Assembly: GCF_003014535.1 (NCBI RefSeq)
Contig: NZ_PYGD01000007.1
Coordinates: 62,001-126,000, forward strand
Reading direction: 5' to 3'
Origin: Taibaiella chishuiensis
Lineage (GTDB): Bacteria; Bacteroidota; Bacteroidia; Chitinophagales; Chitinophagaceae
Length of the DNA: 64,000 bases
The first letter of the stretch is position 1, and every line of letters starts with the position of its first letter. The translations under genes were made by a program, and so were the position numbers. Of this stretch, positions 24,970 to 33,606 are shown one piece after another. The notes beneath the pieces are model-generated. The model did not search any database, had not been told where the DNA came from, and saw nothing but the letters and a program-made list of their open reading frames with translations.

Positions 24970-26478
24970 TTATTTATTCGCCATGGTGACGATCACTACC
25001 CTGCCCCCTTCCTCTTTGGAAAGCAGCAGTTTTTTACCATCGGTCAGCTCGACCATACTGCCCAAAGGTATTTCTTTATCTTCTGTAATGTCCTTTAAGG
25101 AATCTAATTTTTGATTGACCAGCACCCAGCGGCCCTGGTGGAAGGTAAAATAGCCCACCGGCACCTTTTGTTCCTGCGTCAGCTTCTCATTACGGATCAC
25201 ATTCCGGTTGGCATGCCACTGGAAAAGATATTGATTGCTGTAGACCATCAACCGCTGGTTCTCGGGCTTCCATACCGATTCGCGGAACTGGTAGTAGAGG
25301 TCCAGCACCGGCAGGGTACCTTTATGCGGCGTGCCGCAAAACGGGCAAGCCGGCCTGTTGGTATTATCGAACACATACCACTTCTGGTCGCAGGCCGCAT
25401 TACTGCAGGGCTGCATCAGGTCGGTCGTTTTCAGCAGGGCATCTTCCCATTCATTGGCCGTGGGCCGTTGCATCGGGTTATGCAGCCCGTCTATAAAAGC
25501 ACGGTCAAACAAGGCTTTCAGGTAAGGTCCCGTAATGGTATAGGGCACTTTAGTCACATCGGCCCAGGGCAATTCTTTCGGATTAAGCTGGTTGAGTTTC
25601 GGCCTGTTGCTTTTATCGGTCGGGTGTTCGATAAACAAGGCCCGTTCTCCCATCGCCAGCAGGTCGTCTTTTTCGGTATCCAGGTCGTGTATCTTGCCGC
25701 CTTTAAGCGGGTGCCGGTACAGGAGGTACATATAGATCATTACTGCCAGGGCATGCAGATCGGTAAGCCTGTTGGGCAGTTTGCGGTTGGGATCCTTTAC
25801 ATCGAGGTGCTTGGACGATAGTACTTCGGGGGCGATAAAATCGGCGGTGCCGATCACATCGGGCGGGAACAAACCCGGTACTACCAGGCCATCGATATCG
25901 ATAATGGCGGCCGTGCGGCTTACGGGATCTACCAGCACATTTTTATACGACAGGTCGGAATGCGCCAGGCCCGCGGCATGCAGCCGTTTTACCCCCCGGG
26001 CGATATTCACGCAGACCTGGAAATAGCTGAGCCAGTTGCCCAGCTCCGATTCGTCGAGGCGCAGGGGAAATTGCTTATTCCGGAACTTGGGCGAGGCAAA
26101 CCATTTGCCTTCTTTTTCCTTACCCCGGATCAGGTCGCTGGTGGCATAACCTTTCCGGAAAAAAAAGTTCTGGTTATAGGTCGGGACTACGATCCCGATC
26201 TTACGGTCCAGCTCCACCACATCGGTAGGCCAGGAGTACAGGTCTTTATAATAATTGCCGCCTTCTTTGTTGAAGAAACTGTCGTAGTACTGCGTCACAA
26301 TCTTGATCAGCCGTTCGCGCGAGTTAAAGTCCTGTACATCGCGGTAAAAAGCGACCACATACGAACGGTCGGGGCTGAAGTAAACATCCTTCATGCCGCC
26401 GCGCATAGGCTCGCCATTGTCTACGTACTGGTAGGTACGGCCTTTGGTTATAATAGAACCTGCTGTTCTTGTAATCAT
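24970..26478 (-). CDS. Ter-associated protein kinase with zinc ribbon
   Basis: This 502-residue protein carries an N-terminal kinase-like fold. The catalytic loop is HSDLSYKNVLVD (near residue 165, in place of HRDxKxxN), the metal loop is DIDG in place of DFG, and GTADFIAPEVL is the activation-segment end. A zinc ribbon follows at about 375-405 (CSNAACDQKW...CPFCG), then a beta-rich C-terminus of about 100 residues. Together with the PP2C phosphatase and the TerY protein upstream it forms the TerY-P triad, a phosphorylation switch in Ter systems. ATG at 26478 is taken over upstream TTG/GTG codons. Confidence 0.82.
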   Translation of the reverse strand: MITRTAGSIITKGRTYQYVDNGEPMRGGMKDVYFSPDRSYVVAFYRDVQDFNSRERLIKIVTQYYDSFFNKEGGNYYKDLYSWPTDVVELDRKIGIVVPTYNQNFFFRKGYATSDLIRGKEKEGKWFASPKFRNKQFPLRLDESELGNWLSYFQVCVNIARGVKRLHAAGLAHSDLSYKNVLVDPVSRTAAIIDIDGLVVPGLFPPDVIGTADFIAPEVLSSKHLDVKDPNRKLPNRLTDLHALAVMIYMYLLYRHPLKGGKIHDLDTEKDDLLAMGERALFIEHPTDKSNRPKLNQLNPKELPWADVTKVPYTITGPYLKALFDRAFIDGLHNPMQRPTANEWEDALLKTTDLMQPCSNAACDQKWYVFDNTNRPACPFCGTPHKGTLPVLDLYYQFRESVWKPENQRLMVYSNQYLFQWHANRNVIRNEKLTQEQKVPVGYFTFHQGRWVLVNQKLDSLKDITEDKEIPLGSMVELTDGKKLLLSKEEGGRVVIVTMANK

Positions 26479-26530
26479 AGGTACGAATATTGTCACCTGC
26501 AACGGTATACGGGCTGCGGTGTATATCTTT

Positions 26531-27934
26531 TTAGAATATGATGACCAGGGTACGGTCGTCGTGGTTACCAGGGCTCCAGAAGTCCATCCATACCGACAGT
26601 TCGGTAGCGATATCCGGGTTATCCGCGTCCAGGTTTACCCTTGCCAGGTCGGCATTATCGCCTTCCAGGTCACGCAGGAAACCATCCCATTTGCTGACCT
26701 GCTCGAGGTTGGCTTCTACTTCGAATTTCGGGTCGTAGATGCCGTCGGTCATCAGCATCAATGCGGTAAAGTCTTCGACAAACTTAAAGCCGAACCGGCC
26801 CGACAGGTCGTCCCGGAAGATCTCCGGCATCGTGATAAATCTTGTTCCACCGCCAAACTCGCCTACATCCAGCTTATTCATGAGGTGCACAGCCGACCGG
26901 TCTTTGCTGATCAGCCCAATGGGGCAATCGCCTACGCCGAAGGTCAGCACGGCATAACCGGATTTATACTTTTTAACCAGGGCAAAAATAAGTGTTGCAT
27001 GAAAGTCGCGGATCCCGGCGCCCTGTTCTTTGGCAAAGGCCTCGATCTCCTTGTAGGCCTGCTGCGCAGCGCCACCCAGCGCCTGGTAAATGTGCAGGCT
27101 TATCTTCTTTTGCAGGTCGGTGCCGGTATTTGTGTTATACGCTTCGAGCAAGGTGTCGAGTTCGGCAAAGTCGCCGCCTTCGGCCTTATTGCCCAGGTAT
27201 TGCACCACGGTATCGCAGGCGATACGGGAACCCTGCCGGGAAAACTTTGCACTGCCTGCGCCATCCGATACGGCCACTACGCTCCAGCCGCTTGTTGCAA
27301 AATGGGCAAAGGCAAAATCATCGTCGCGGAAGGCGCCGGTATTGGCATGGGAGCGCCCGCGCTTGGAGGCCGCTACGATATGCCGGTCGCCCAAAGGCGC
27401 CGAAACTGCCGTCTCGTCGGCCTTCCAGAAAGGATCTGTATTATCGGAAGGCGTAGTTTTCCACAACGACTTCGGATCAGGATTAATGATCAGCGGGATC
27501 AGTTTTTCATTCGGTACCGCATCCTCCGCTTCGCCGGTTACTTTAAATTTCAACTTCAGTTTAAAATCACCGTTCTGTTCGGGTATGCCCCGGATCTGTT
27601 GTGTTTCGGGATCGTAGGCAAGCCCGATCGCTTCCAGGCCCTCCAGTTCGAGCAGCACGAGGTCCTGCCAACCCCAGCCGGTTGTATCCAGCTGTGCGCC
27701 GTATACCTTGCCCACCGTGCCATTGGGTATCATTACCTGCTGTCGCTTTATATCGTTGATCCGGTTGTTTAATGACCATGCATCCATAAGTAACTGTTGC
27801 TTGCGCAGGATGTCGGTAGCGGCTTCAAGATAAGATGCATTGCTGCAAAATTCCTCAAAAAGCGCGGCCTGGTGCGGCGCCACGGGCATCTGCTTGACTT
27901 CGAAAAGCTTTTCTATATATAATTTCGGATCCAT
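26531..27934 (-). CDS. PP2C-family Ser/Thr protein phosphatase of the TerY-P triad
   Basis: This 467-residue protein starts with a helical region (1-70) and an Ig-like putative domain (about 85-160, with AIGLAYDPETQQIRGIPEQNGDF, the He_PIG pattern). A PP2C domain follows at about 200-467: VVAVSDGAGSAKFSRQGSRIA with metal-binding Asp, then VLTFGVGDCPIGLI and ALMLMTDGIYDP. It would reverse phosphorylation by the kinase gene 52 bases downstream. It lies 7 bases after the TerY gene. Confidence 0.85.
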   Translation of the reverse strand: MDPKLYIEKLFEVKQMPVAPHQAALFEEFCSNASYLEAATDILRKQQLLMDAWSLNNRINDIKRQQVMIPNGTVGKVYGAQLDTTGWGWQDLVLLELEGLEAIGLAYDPETQQIRGIPEQNGDFKLKLKFKVTGEAEDAVPNEKLIPLIINPDPKSLWKTTPSDNTDPFWKADETAVSAPLGDRHIVAASKRGRSHANTGAFRDDDFAFAHFATSGWSVVAVSDGAGSAKFSRQGSRIACDTVVQYLGNKAEGGDFAELDTLLEAYNTNTGTDLQKKISLHIYQALGGAAQQAYKEIEAFAKEQGAGIRDFHATLIFALVKKYKSGYAVLTFGVGDCPIGLISKDRSAVHLMNKLDVGEFGGGTRFITMPEIFRDDLSGRFGFKFVEDFTALMLMTDGIYDPKFEVEANLEQVSKWDGFLRDLEGDNADLARVNLDADNPDIATELSVWMDFWSPGNHDDRTLVIIF

Positions 27935-27941
27935 ATTGTTG

Positions 27942-28994
27942 TTACCCCTGTGTCCTGTTTACATCAAAACCACCTTCGCCGATACCGTAAGTACCCTGTG
28001 TACCGCACCAGGGGCAAGTACTTACCTGTTCTGCACCGATACAGTGTATCTTGCCGCAACTGCACATCGCAAAACCGATCTGGTTACCACAACAAGGACA
28101 GGTAGGACTGCCGATCAGTTCGTCGCTATTGATCCTGGCGCTGCCGGCGCTCTCGTCGGAAAGCTCGTAATAAACCTGGTCTACCTCGAAAGCCCCGACC
28201 AGCCTGTAGGCCAGCGTATCGAACTCCATACCGTCGAAACCCGAAGGGTTAAGGCTTTTGCGGTATTTCATCAGGTAAGGCCGTTTACTGTTCTGGCATT
28301 TGGCGGCCAGCACCACGTAGTTATTATCGGTATAGTGGTTGCCGTAGGCAGGCTCTACCGGGTCTATTTTGCTGAGGGTCGAGTCATCCAGTTTGGCCAG
28401 TTCAAAGCCCGATCCGTTCTGGTCTACCCTTTCGCTGGAGGTCTTGATGGAATCGGTTACCCATTTAAAGAACTGTTTATAGGCAGCCGCATCGGTATTG
28501 TGAAACAGCAATACATAATCCGTAAGCTCGCGCAGCACGCGGGTATCGGTTTCGCTGCCAAAAGAAACGGCAACCATATTGGCCGTACGCTGCCAGTTCT
28601 GTTTCCATTCGGTAATGGCCTGTCGCGTATCGTCGGTTGGCACACCGTCGGTAAACAAAAAAACGATGGGCTTCCAGTCGCCTTTCTGCTCGTAGGTGGT
28701 CTTCACGATATTACGCCGGAGCTCATACATCAGGTGGCCCAGGCCCTTGCTCAGGGCCGTTCCGCCACCAATGGGGAACCGCGGCGGATAAAAGTTGATG
28801 ATCTCCTGCAGGGGCACCAGCGTTTTGGCCTGTCCTGCAAATACGATAATCGATACCCATACGGTCTCTATCGCATAAGGGTCTGTTTTAAGCGCCTGTA
28901 TAATGGTAGCCAGGCCTTCTTCGACCTGTCGGATCGGTTCGCCGACCATGGATTCGGAAACATCGATCAGGAAATAAATCGGAAGTCTTCTCAT
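27942..28994 (-). CDS. TerY-type von Willebrand A protein with C-terminal metal-binding domain
   Basis: This 350-residue protein has a vWA domain at about 1-200 with MIDAS motif DVSES (residues 8-12), GGGTALSKGL and FLFTDGVPTDD. A C-terminal TerY-C-like cysteine-rich part follows, CPCCGNQIGFAMCSCGKIHC then CPWCGTQG, able to bind zinc. TerY is the central sensor or scaffold of the TerY-P triad. The stop is 7 bases before the PP2C gene. The other two vWA proteins in this cluster lack the Cys-rich tail. Confidence 0.87.
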   Translation of the reverse strand: MRRLPIYFLIDVSESMVGEPIRQVEEGLATIIQALKTDPYAIETVWVSIIVFAGQAKTLVPLQEIINFYPPRFPIGGGTALSKGLGHLMYELRRNIVKTTYEQKGDWKPIVFLFTDGVPTDDTRQAITEWKQNWQRTANMVAVSFGSETDTRVLRELTDYVLLFHNTDAAAYKQFFKWVTDSIKTSSERVDQNGSGFELAKLDDSTLSKIDPVEPAYGNHYTDNNYVVLAAKCQNSKRPYLMKYRKSLNPSGFDGMEFDTLAYRLVGAFEVDQVYYELSDESAGSARINSDELIGSPTCPCCGNQIGFAMCSCGKIHCIGAEQVSTCPWCGTQGTYGIGEGGFDVNRTQG

Positions 28995-28995
28995 G

Positions 28996-29625
28996 TTATC
29001 CCATATTTACAGAGTGCAGGTACACCGTACCCGGACCCGTGATTTTAAGCATACTAAAGCCTTCTCCACCCAACAGGTTTTTACCCGAAAAGTGAGCATC
29101 CATGCGGGATTGCATATCGGCGTTCATAGCGATAAAACTTTTTTCATCCACATAAATAGTTTCGCCCGGCTTCAGGTCGAGGTTAACGGGCGAACCCAGC
29201 ACATCGAGGAATACGGTGCAAAAGCCGGTTATCTTTTGCAGCACGGGGCCATTGCCACCGATAAACGATGCGATGTTTAACTTGAAATCGATATCTACCT
29301 TATCGGAGGAGGCCACGTAATAGCCGGCCCTGCAGATAATGCCGTTGTTCAATAATTTGAGGTTCACGGGCAACAGGCCTACCTTTCCGCCCAGCATCAG
29401 CTTTTTAGGACTGTTGTGTCGGTTCTGCAATTCCACCTGGAACATGCTCTCGCCCGACAGCTTGCGCTTGATCAGGCCCGCCACACCTTTATCGAGCACG
29501 TTAAGCGTCGATACGATCCCTTCTTCATAATAGATCAATGCGCCCTTTTCACAATAGAAACGTTCCTGGGGCTCCAGCTCCACCTGCAGGCTTTTATAGT
29601 CATGCCCGATTAGTTTTACATTCAT
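28996..29625 (-). CDS. AIM24 / TIGR00266 family protein
   Basis: A 209-residue all-beta protein matching the AIM24 family by KLIGHDYKSLQVELEPQERFYCEKGALIYYEEG, LQKITGFCTVFLDVLGSPVNLDLKPGETIYVDEKSFIAM and the ending ITGPGTVYLHS. Family function is unclear; members occur near Ter and stress genes. It is packed against its neighbours, 1 base before the TerY gene and 12 bases after the preceding vWA gene. Confidence 0.8.
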   Translation of the reverse strand: MNVKLIGHDYKSLQVELEPQERFYCEKGALIYYEEGIVSTLNVLDKGVAGLIKRKLSGESMFQVELQNRHNSPKKLMLGGKVGLLPVNLKLLNNGIICRAGYYVASSDKVDIDFKLNIASFIGGNGPVLQKITGFCTVFLDVLGSPVNLDLKPGETIYVDEKSFIAMNADMQSRMDAHFSGKNLLGGEGFSMLKITGPGTVYLHSVNMG

Positions 29626-29637
29626 ATCCGGCTGCCG

Positions 29638-30273
29638 TTAAATAACAAGATGTACTTCGGTGGGCGGCGGCGGCAAGGCCACGCTTTCCACGGTGCCCAT
29701 ACTTTTGTTGCCTTGTTCGATCGTATCGGATACCCATTTAAAGAACTGGCGCAACGTATTGGTATCGGCAGTATCGAGATGTACTACCGTGCCGGTAAGT
29801 TCCTTGAGCATCGAATCGTCGGCCAGCTGGCCTGCGGCACAGCCTACCATAGCGCCGAAGTGCAACGATTTTATTTTAGGTATCATCTCGCGGTACAACT
29901 GTATATCCGAAGGTTTGCCATCGGTAAAGAGGAAGAACAGTGGCCGCCAGTCGCCTTTTTGCGTATCGGTTCCTTTTCTTACCTCGGCTGTTACTTTCTG
30001 GTAAATAAGTTCGAGCCCTTTACCGGTATTGGTAGGGCCGCTTTGCGGACAGGTGATCTCGGGCAACTGGAAGTTGACCAGCTCAGTAAGCGGCACCAGC
30101 TCTTTCACTTCACGATCGAAGGTCACGATACTGATCCAGAGCGAATCCAGGGCTTGCGCATCGCTGCGTAAAGTATTGATCATACCGCTCAGGGCATTGT
30201 TCAAAGCCTGTATCGGCTCGCCGAACATAGATCCTGAAGTATCCAGTAAAAAATAAACAGGTAATCGTCTCAT
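29638..30273 (-). CDS. short von Willebrand A protein (TerY-like, no zinc tail), copy 2
   Basis: A 211-residue single-domain vWA protein: LLDTSGSMFGEPIQAL (MIDAS DxSxS), SGPTNTGKGLELI and FLFTDGKPSD. A short tail ends PPPPTEVHLVI. Similar to the vWA protein at 30286-30924, so a tandem duplication. These likely bind Mg2+-dependent partners within the Ter complex. Confidence 0.85.
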   Translation of the reverse strand: MRRLPVYFLLDTSGSMFGEPIQALNNALSGMINTLRSDAQALDSLWISIVTFDREVKELVPLTELVNFQLPEITCPQSGPTNTGKGLELIYQKVTAEVRKGTDTQKGDWRPLFFLFTDGKPSDIQLYREMIPKIKSLHFGAMVGCAAGQLADDSMLKELTGTVVHLDTADTNTLRQFFKWVSDTIEQGNKSMGTVESVALPPPPTEVHLVI

Positions 30274-30285
30274 GTTGTAAAAGGC

Positions 30286-30924
30286 TTAAACCACGATATT
30301 TAATTCAGAAGGCGGTGGCGGCAATTCGTCGAGGCCGGCCACTTCCTTACCACTGTGTTCGATTTTGGTGGAGCTTACCCCGATCGATGCGCTAACCCAG
30401 GTAAAGAACTTACCGATGGTGTGGGTATCAGCGGTATCCAATCTTACCACGTTATCGGTAACCTGTTTCAGCACACCGGTATCGGCTTTAGGGCCTGCTG
30501 CGCAAGCCACGGTGAGGGCTGTTTTACGCTTCCTGAATTCGGCCAGGCCGCTTTGCCAGTCGTCGGTAGGCATGCCGTCGGTCATCAGGAATACCAGGGG
30601 TTTCCAGTCGCCTTTCTGCTCCATGGTAGTACGTGCTACTTCGTTATCGATACAGGTTGCGGTGAGGCGCAGCGCTTCGCCAAGCGCCGTAGTGCCGGTA
30701 ACCCTGATATCGGGTACCTGGAACGATGCCAGGTCGGTAAGCGGCACCAATTGACGGGCCGCACTATCGAAGGTAATGATACTGATAAACGCGGTCTCTA
30801 TCGCCTGCGGGTTCTGGCGCAGCGAACTGATCATCAGTTGTACGCCGTTCTTTACCGCCTCTATAGGTTCGCCGTTCATTGAACCTGAAGTGTCCAATAA
30901 AACGTATACCGGTAGTCTTCTCAT
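30286..30924 (-). CDS. short von Willebrand A protein (TerY-like, no zinc tail), copy 1
   Basis: A 212-residue vWA protein: LLDTSGSMNGEPIEAV, VTGTTALGEALRL and FLMTDGMPTDDWQ, with tail PPPPSELNIVV almost the same as in the next copy. First of the five-gene block vWA-vWA-AIM24-TerY-PP2C. It is separated from the rest of the Ter cluster by a 451-base repeat tract upstream. Confidence 0.85.
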   Translation of the reverse strand: MRRLPVYVLLDTSGSMNGEPIEAVKNGVQLMISSLRQNPQAIETAFISIITFDSAARQLVPLTDLASFQVPDIRVTGTTALGEALRLTATCIDNEVARTTMEQKGDWKPLVFLMTDGMPTDDWQSGLAEFRKRKTALTVACAAGPKADTGVLKQVTDNVVRLDTADTHTIGKFFTWVSASIGVSSTKIEHSGKEVAGLDELPPPPSELNIVV

Positions 30925-31375
30925 ATTTTGGATGTTAGGGGTTAGATGTTGGATGCTAGGTTTTAGATGTTAGGTGTCAGATGTTAGATTGAGTATCAGG
31001 TATCAGGATGTTGCTGTTAGGCTTTAGATGTTAGTTATCAGATGTTAGATGTTAGATGGAGCAAAGCCGGCTAATCGGGGAGCCCCTTCGCTGCGTGGTG
31101 TTACTCCACTAAAGCCGGCTAACCGATGAGATCCTTCGCTTCGCTCCCGATGACACCCGCCTACTCCATACTCACTACTTCACTACTCACTACTTCACTA
31201 CTCACTACTCACTACTCACTACTCACTACTTCACTACTCACTACTCAATACTCAATATTCAAAATTCAAAATTTAAAACTATCAACCTACTCAATTCAAA
31301 ACTCAAAATTTAAAACTCAAAATTCAAAACTATCCCACGCTCAATTCAAAACTCAAAATTCAAAATTCAAAACTC
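30925..31375. repeat. mosaic of 7-bp tandem repeats inside the Ter cluster
   Basis: No gene fits this 451-base stretch. From left to right: about 130 bases of drifting TTAGATG-like heptamers (30928-31056); two inverted copies of a dispersed 45-bp repeat (31062-31156); about 90 bases of CACTACT heptamers (about 31160-31250); then AAAATTC / AAAACTC heptamers up to the stop of the next gene. Read on the - strand the last units are GAATTTT, GAGTTTT, GAGTATT and GAGTAGT, suggesting stepwise drift of one 7-bp unit. The block lies between two leftward genes of the cluster. Confidence 0.85.
31062..31156 (-). repeat. two copies of the GTCATCCTGAGC-type dispersed repeat
   Basis: On the - strand, 31156-31110 reads GTGTCATCGGGAGCGAAGCG, AAGGATCTCATCGGTTAGCC, GGCTTTA; a second, more diverged copy covers 31100-31062. 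Both match the three copies at 51829-52022 in the opposite orientation (core GCGAAGGAnCTCATnnGTTAGCnGGCTTT). Confidence 0.8.
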
Positions 31376-32338
31376 CTAAAGCGCATCCGTATTCAGCATG
31401 GCTTTCAGGATATTGGCCTGCACATCGAAATCATTCATAAAGTCCATAAAGTCCATGCCATCTACTTTTTCGTGGTACTCGGCCAACAGCTTCAGGATAT
31501 CTCCGGGTATATGCGTCTTCATCTTTGGCGCCTGCTGTTCCAGTTGCAGGTTCTTTTCGGAAAGGTCCTGCACCGTACGGGCTCTTTTGGAATAAGCCTG
31601 TGAAAGATCAATGCCACTTATCTTTTCCTCATCGCATTCCAGGAACAGGTTACGCGCCGGGTAAAAAATAAAATAAACCGCTTCCTCCGCCATCCGGTAT
31701 ACCTCGGCCGTCATACTGCCGGCTTTCAGTCCGCAGTAGAACAAATTGCTGAAGTTGTGACGGCATTGCAGTCCCATCAGTTTCTTCCCGATAATGCCGT
31801 AACCGTTTTTGTATACCGCATCCGGATCGAAGGCAATAAGTTCGTAAAAGAAATCAATACCGACTTCGTAAAAGAAATCGCCGGCATAACGGGCACTGAA
31901 CTGGCTTATATTTTTTCCGAAAGGAAAGTCGGTCGACAAGTCGGAAAGATTCTGGTACAGCTTGTTCAGCGACAGGTTGATCTTTGCCGTTTGCTTTTGC
32001 TGCGCAAACTCGAAGCTTTGTTCCGTGCGCATGGCATCGTTGATCTTTATGATCAGCTCTTTGTTCAACTCGATCTCGTCGAATACCAGGCTTACATTTT
32101 TCTCGTTGGTCTTTTTGATCTTACGCAACAGGTCGAGCACACTTTCAGTAAACTGCAGGTGAAAAAGCTCCAGTTTATGGATATCCAGCTCTGGGTTATG
32201 CTCAAACATTTTATGGATAACCTGCGTACGGATATAAATCTTAAAAATAACCTCCTCTTCAAAAAAGGCGGCAAGCAATTGCAGCTTGCTGATTACTTTT
32301 AAGGAATCACTCAATATCTTCTTCTGGTTATCGTCCAT
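31376..32338 (-). CDS. Ter-cluster protein of unknown function
   Basis: A 320-residue mostly helical soluble protein, with no signal peptide or membrane helix. It has aromatic-rich stretches YAGDFFYEVGIDFFYELIAF and AEEAVYFIFYPARNLFLEC. The C-terminus (GDILKLLAEYHEKVDGMDFMDFMNDFDVQ) could be a short acidic interaction tail. No family recognised. Its gene is 19 bases after telA, so it is probably a partner of TelA. Confidence 0.7.
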   Translation of the reverse strand: MDDNQKKILSDSLKVISKLQLLAAFFEEEVIFKIYIRTQVIHKMFEHNPELDIHKLELFHLQFTESVLDLLRKIKKTNEKNVSLVFDEIELNKELIIKINDAMRTEQSFEFAQQKQTAKINLSLNKLYQNLSDLSTDFPFGKNISQFSARYAGDFFYEVGIDFFYELIAFDPDAVYKNGYGIIGKKLMGLQCRHNFSNLFYCGLKAGSMTAEVYRMAEEAVYFIFYPARNLFLECDEEKISGIDLSQAYSKRARTVQDLSEKNLQLEQQAPKMKTHIPGDILKLLAEYHEKVDGMDFMDFMNDFDVQANILKAMLNTDAL

Positions 32339-32357
32339 CAGGGTCCATCAGGGTTTA

Positions 32358-33452
32358 CTAGTTGGTCCGGGTAACATTCTTCTTCAGTTCCGATTCCAGG
32401 TTCTGGAGTTCGGTACTCAACACTTTACGGTTCTGCGTACCTTCTTCATGAATCCGTTTTACTTCGTTCAGCGTTTCGATCAGCGACTGCGTCGTTTTCT
32501 TCAATGTGTCGAGCGACACCACGGTTTTCTCATTCTCGCGGGCCACATCGATACTATTCTGTTTCAGCAGCTCGGCATTTTTTTCAAGAATGGTATTCGT
32601 CGTTTCGGATATCTTTTTCTGCATCTCCACGTTGGCCTTCTGCCTTTGCAGGGCCACAGCAATGGTCAGCTGGTTTTTCCATACCGGTATGGTAGTCGAT
32701 ACAATGGATTGCGCTTTTTCGGCGATCGATGTATTGTTGTGTTGCACCACGCGGATCTGTGCCAGCGACTGCAACATAATAAAACGGACCACCTTCATAT
32801 CGGCCAGCCGTTTATCAAGCCGGTTTACGAAATCGCGCATATCGGAAATCTCGTAATCGTTGTAGTTCGCAGGGTTAGCGTCCATTTCAGCCAGCTTTGC
32901 ACTCAGTTCCTGGTGTTTCAGGTGTGCCGAAATAATCAGGTCTTCCATCTGTGCGATATAAGCCACATTGCTGTCGAACATGGTTTGCAGCGAACTGTTG
33001 TCCTTAATGGAATTGAGCCTGCCGGCCTTGATCTTATTCGTGATCTTATCGATATTGCCGACAACGGTATCGTATTTCTGGAATAGTTTTTTGGTATCGA
33101 ATACCAGGCGTTTCAGGAAAGGTATTTTAGACAGGAACTGCTGAAAGCCGCTCTGGTTCAGCTCATCCACATCTATATAGTTCAATTCGGTAAGCAGGTT
33201 ATTGATTTCGGTGCCTACTTCGCCGGAGTTGAAAGTACGTACCGATGTCAGGAATTCGTTACTGTACTTCTCCATAGACTGTTGCACCTCTACGCCAAAA
33301 TTAAGGATAGAGTTGGTATCGCCGGGCACGAGGCTTTTGTTGAGCTCGCCGAATTTGCGGGCTTGTTCCGGGGTCATGGCCGACACATCTACGTTGCCGT
33401 CCTTGTCTACCTTTGCCAGTGCGGTATTCGTACTGTTATTACTTGTTTCCAT
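32358..33452 (-). CDS. telA: toxic anion resistance protein TelA family
   Basis: A 364-residue helical, coiled-coil protein of the TelA (PF05816) family: MTPEQARKFGELNKSLVPGD near the start, LSKIPFLKRLVFDTKKLFQKY, and IPVWKNQLTIAVALQRQKANVEMQKKISETTNTILEKNAELLKQ near 260-300, which is the most conserved family segment. TelA takes part in tellurite and colicin/phage resistance through an unresolved mechanism, often with TerD-type proteins. Confidence 0.9.
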   Translation of the reverse strand: METSNNSTNTALAKVDKDGNVDVSAMTPEQARKFGELNKSLVPGDTNSILNFGVEVQQSMEKYSNEFLTSVRTFNSGEVGTEINNLLTELNYIDVDELNQSGFQQFLSKIPFLKRLVFDTKKLFQKYDTVVGNIDKITNKIKAGRLNSIKDNSSLQTMFDSNVAYIAQMEDLIISAHLKHQELSAKLAEMDANPANYNDYEISDMRDFVNRLDKRLADMKVVRFIMLQSLAQIRVVQHNNTSIAEKAQSIVSTTIPVWKNQLTIAVALQRQKANVEMQKKISETTNTILEKNAELLKQNSIDVARENEKTVVSLDTLKKTTQSLIETLNEVKRIHEEGTQNRKVLSTELQNLESELKKNVTRTN

Positions 33453-33526
33453 AGCTTAATGCTGATTAGGGAATAAAGTTATCATTTATTGTCTATTTAA
33501 CGGGTAATAAAACCGTTAATTACAGG

Positions 33527-33553
33527 AAGAGGCCGGTTGGGTACCGGCCTCTT
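33527..33553 (-). terminator. hairpin after the last terD gene
   Basis: A perfect 11-bp stem (AAGAGGCCGGT / ACCGGCCTCTT) with a 5-base loop, 54 bases beyond the TerD stop, separating the TerD-PRTase-HAD unit from telA. No T run. Confidence 0.6.
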
Positions 33554-33606
33554 ATCTTGTGCCGCAATGCCCCGGCAGCGCATCACCTGCCCGCCGGGTT
33601 TGCCTG

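Noticed and set aside
26444-27772. 442-residue open frame on the + strand
   Set aside because: Antisense to the PP2C gene, which has clear metal-site motifs.
27840-29042. 400-residue open frame on the + strand
   Set aside because: Antisense to TerY, whose MIDAS and zinc-ribbon motifs are intact.
31160-31375. CRISPR-like periodic array
   Set aside because: The units are 7 bp with no spacers of 25-40 bases and no cas genes; it is a microsatellite-like tract.
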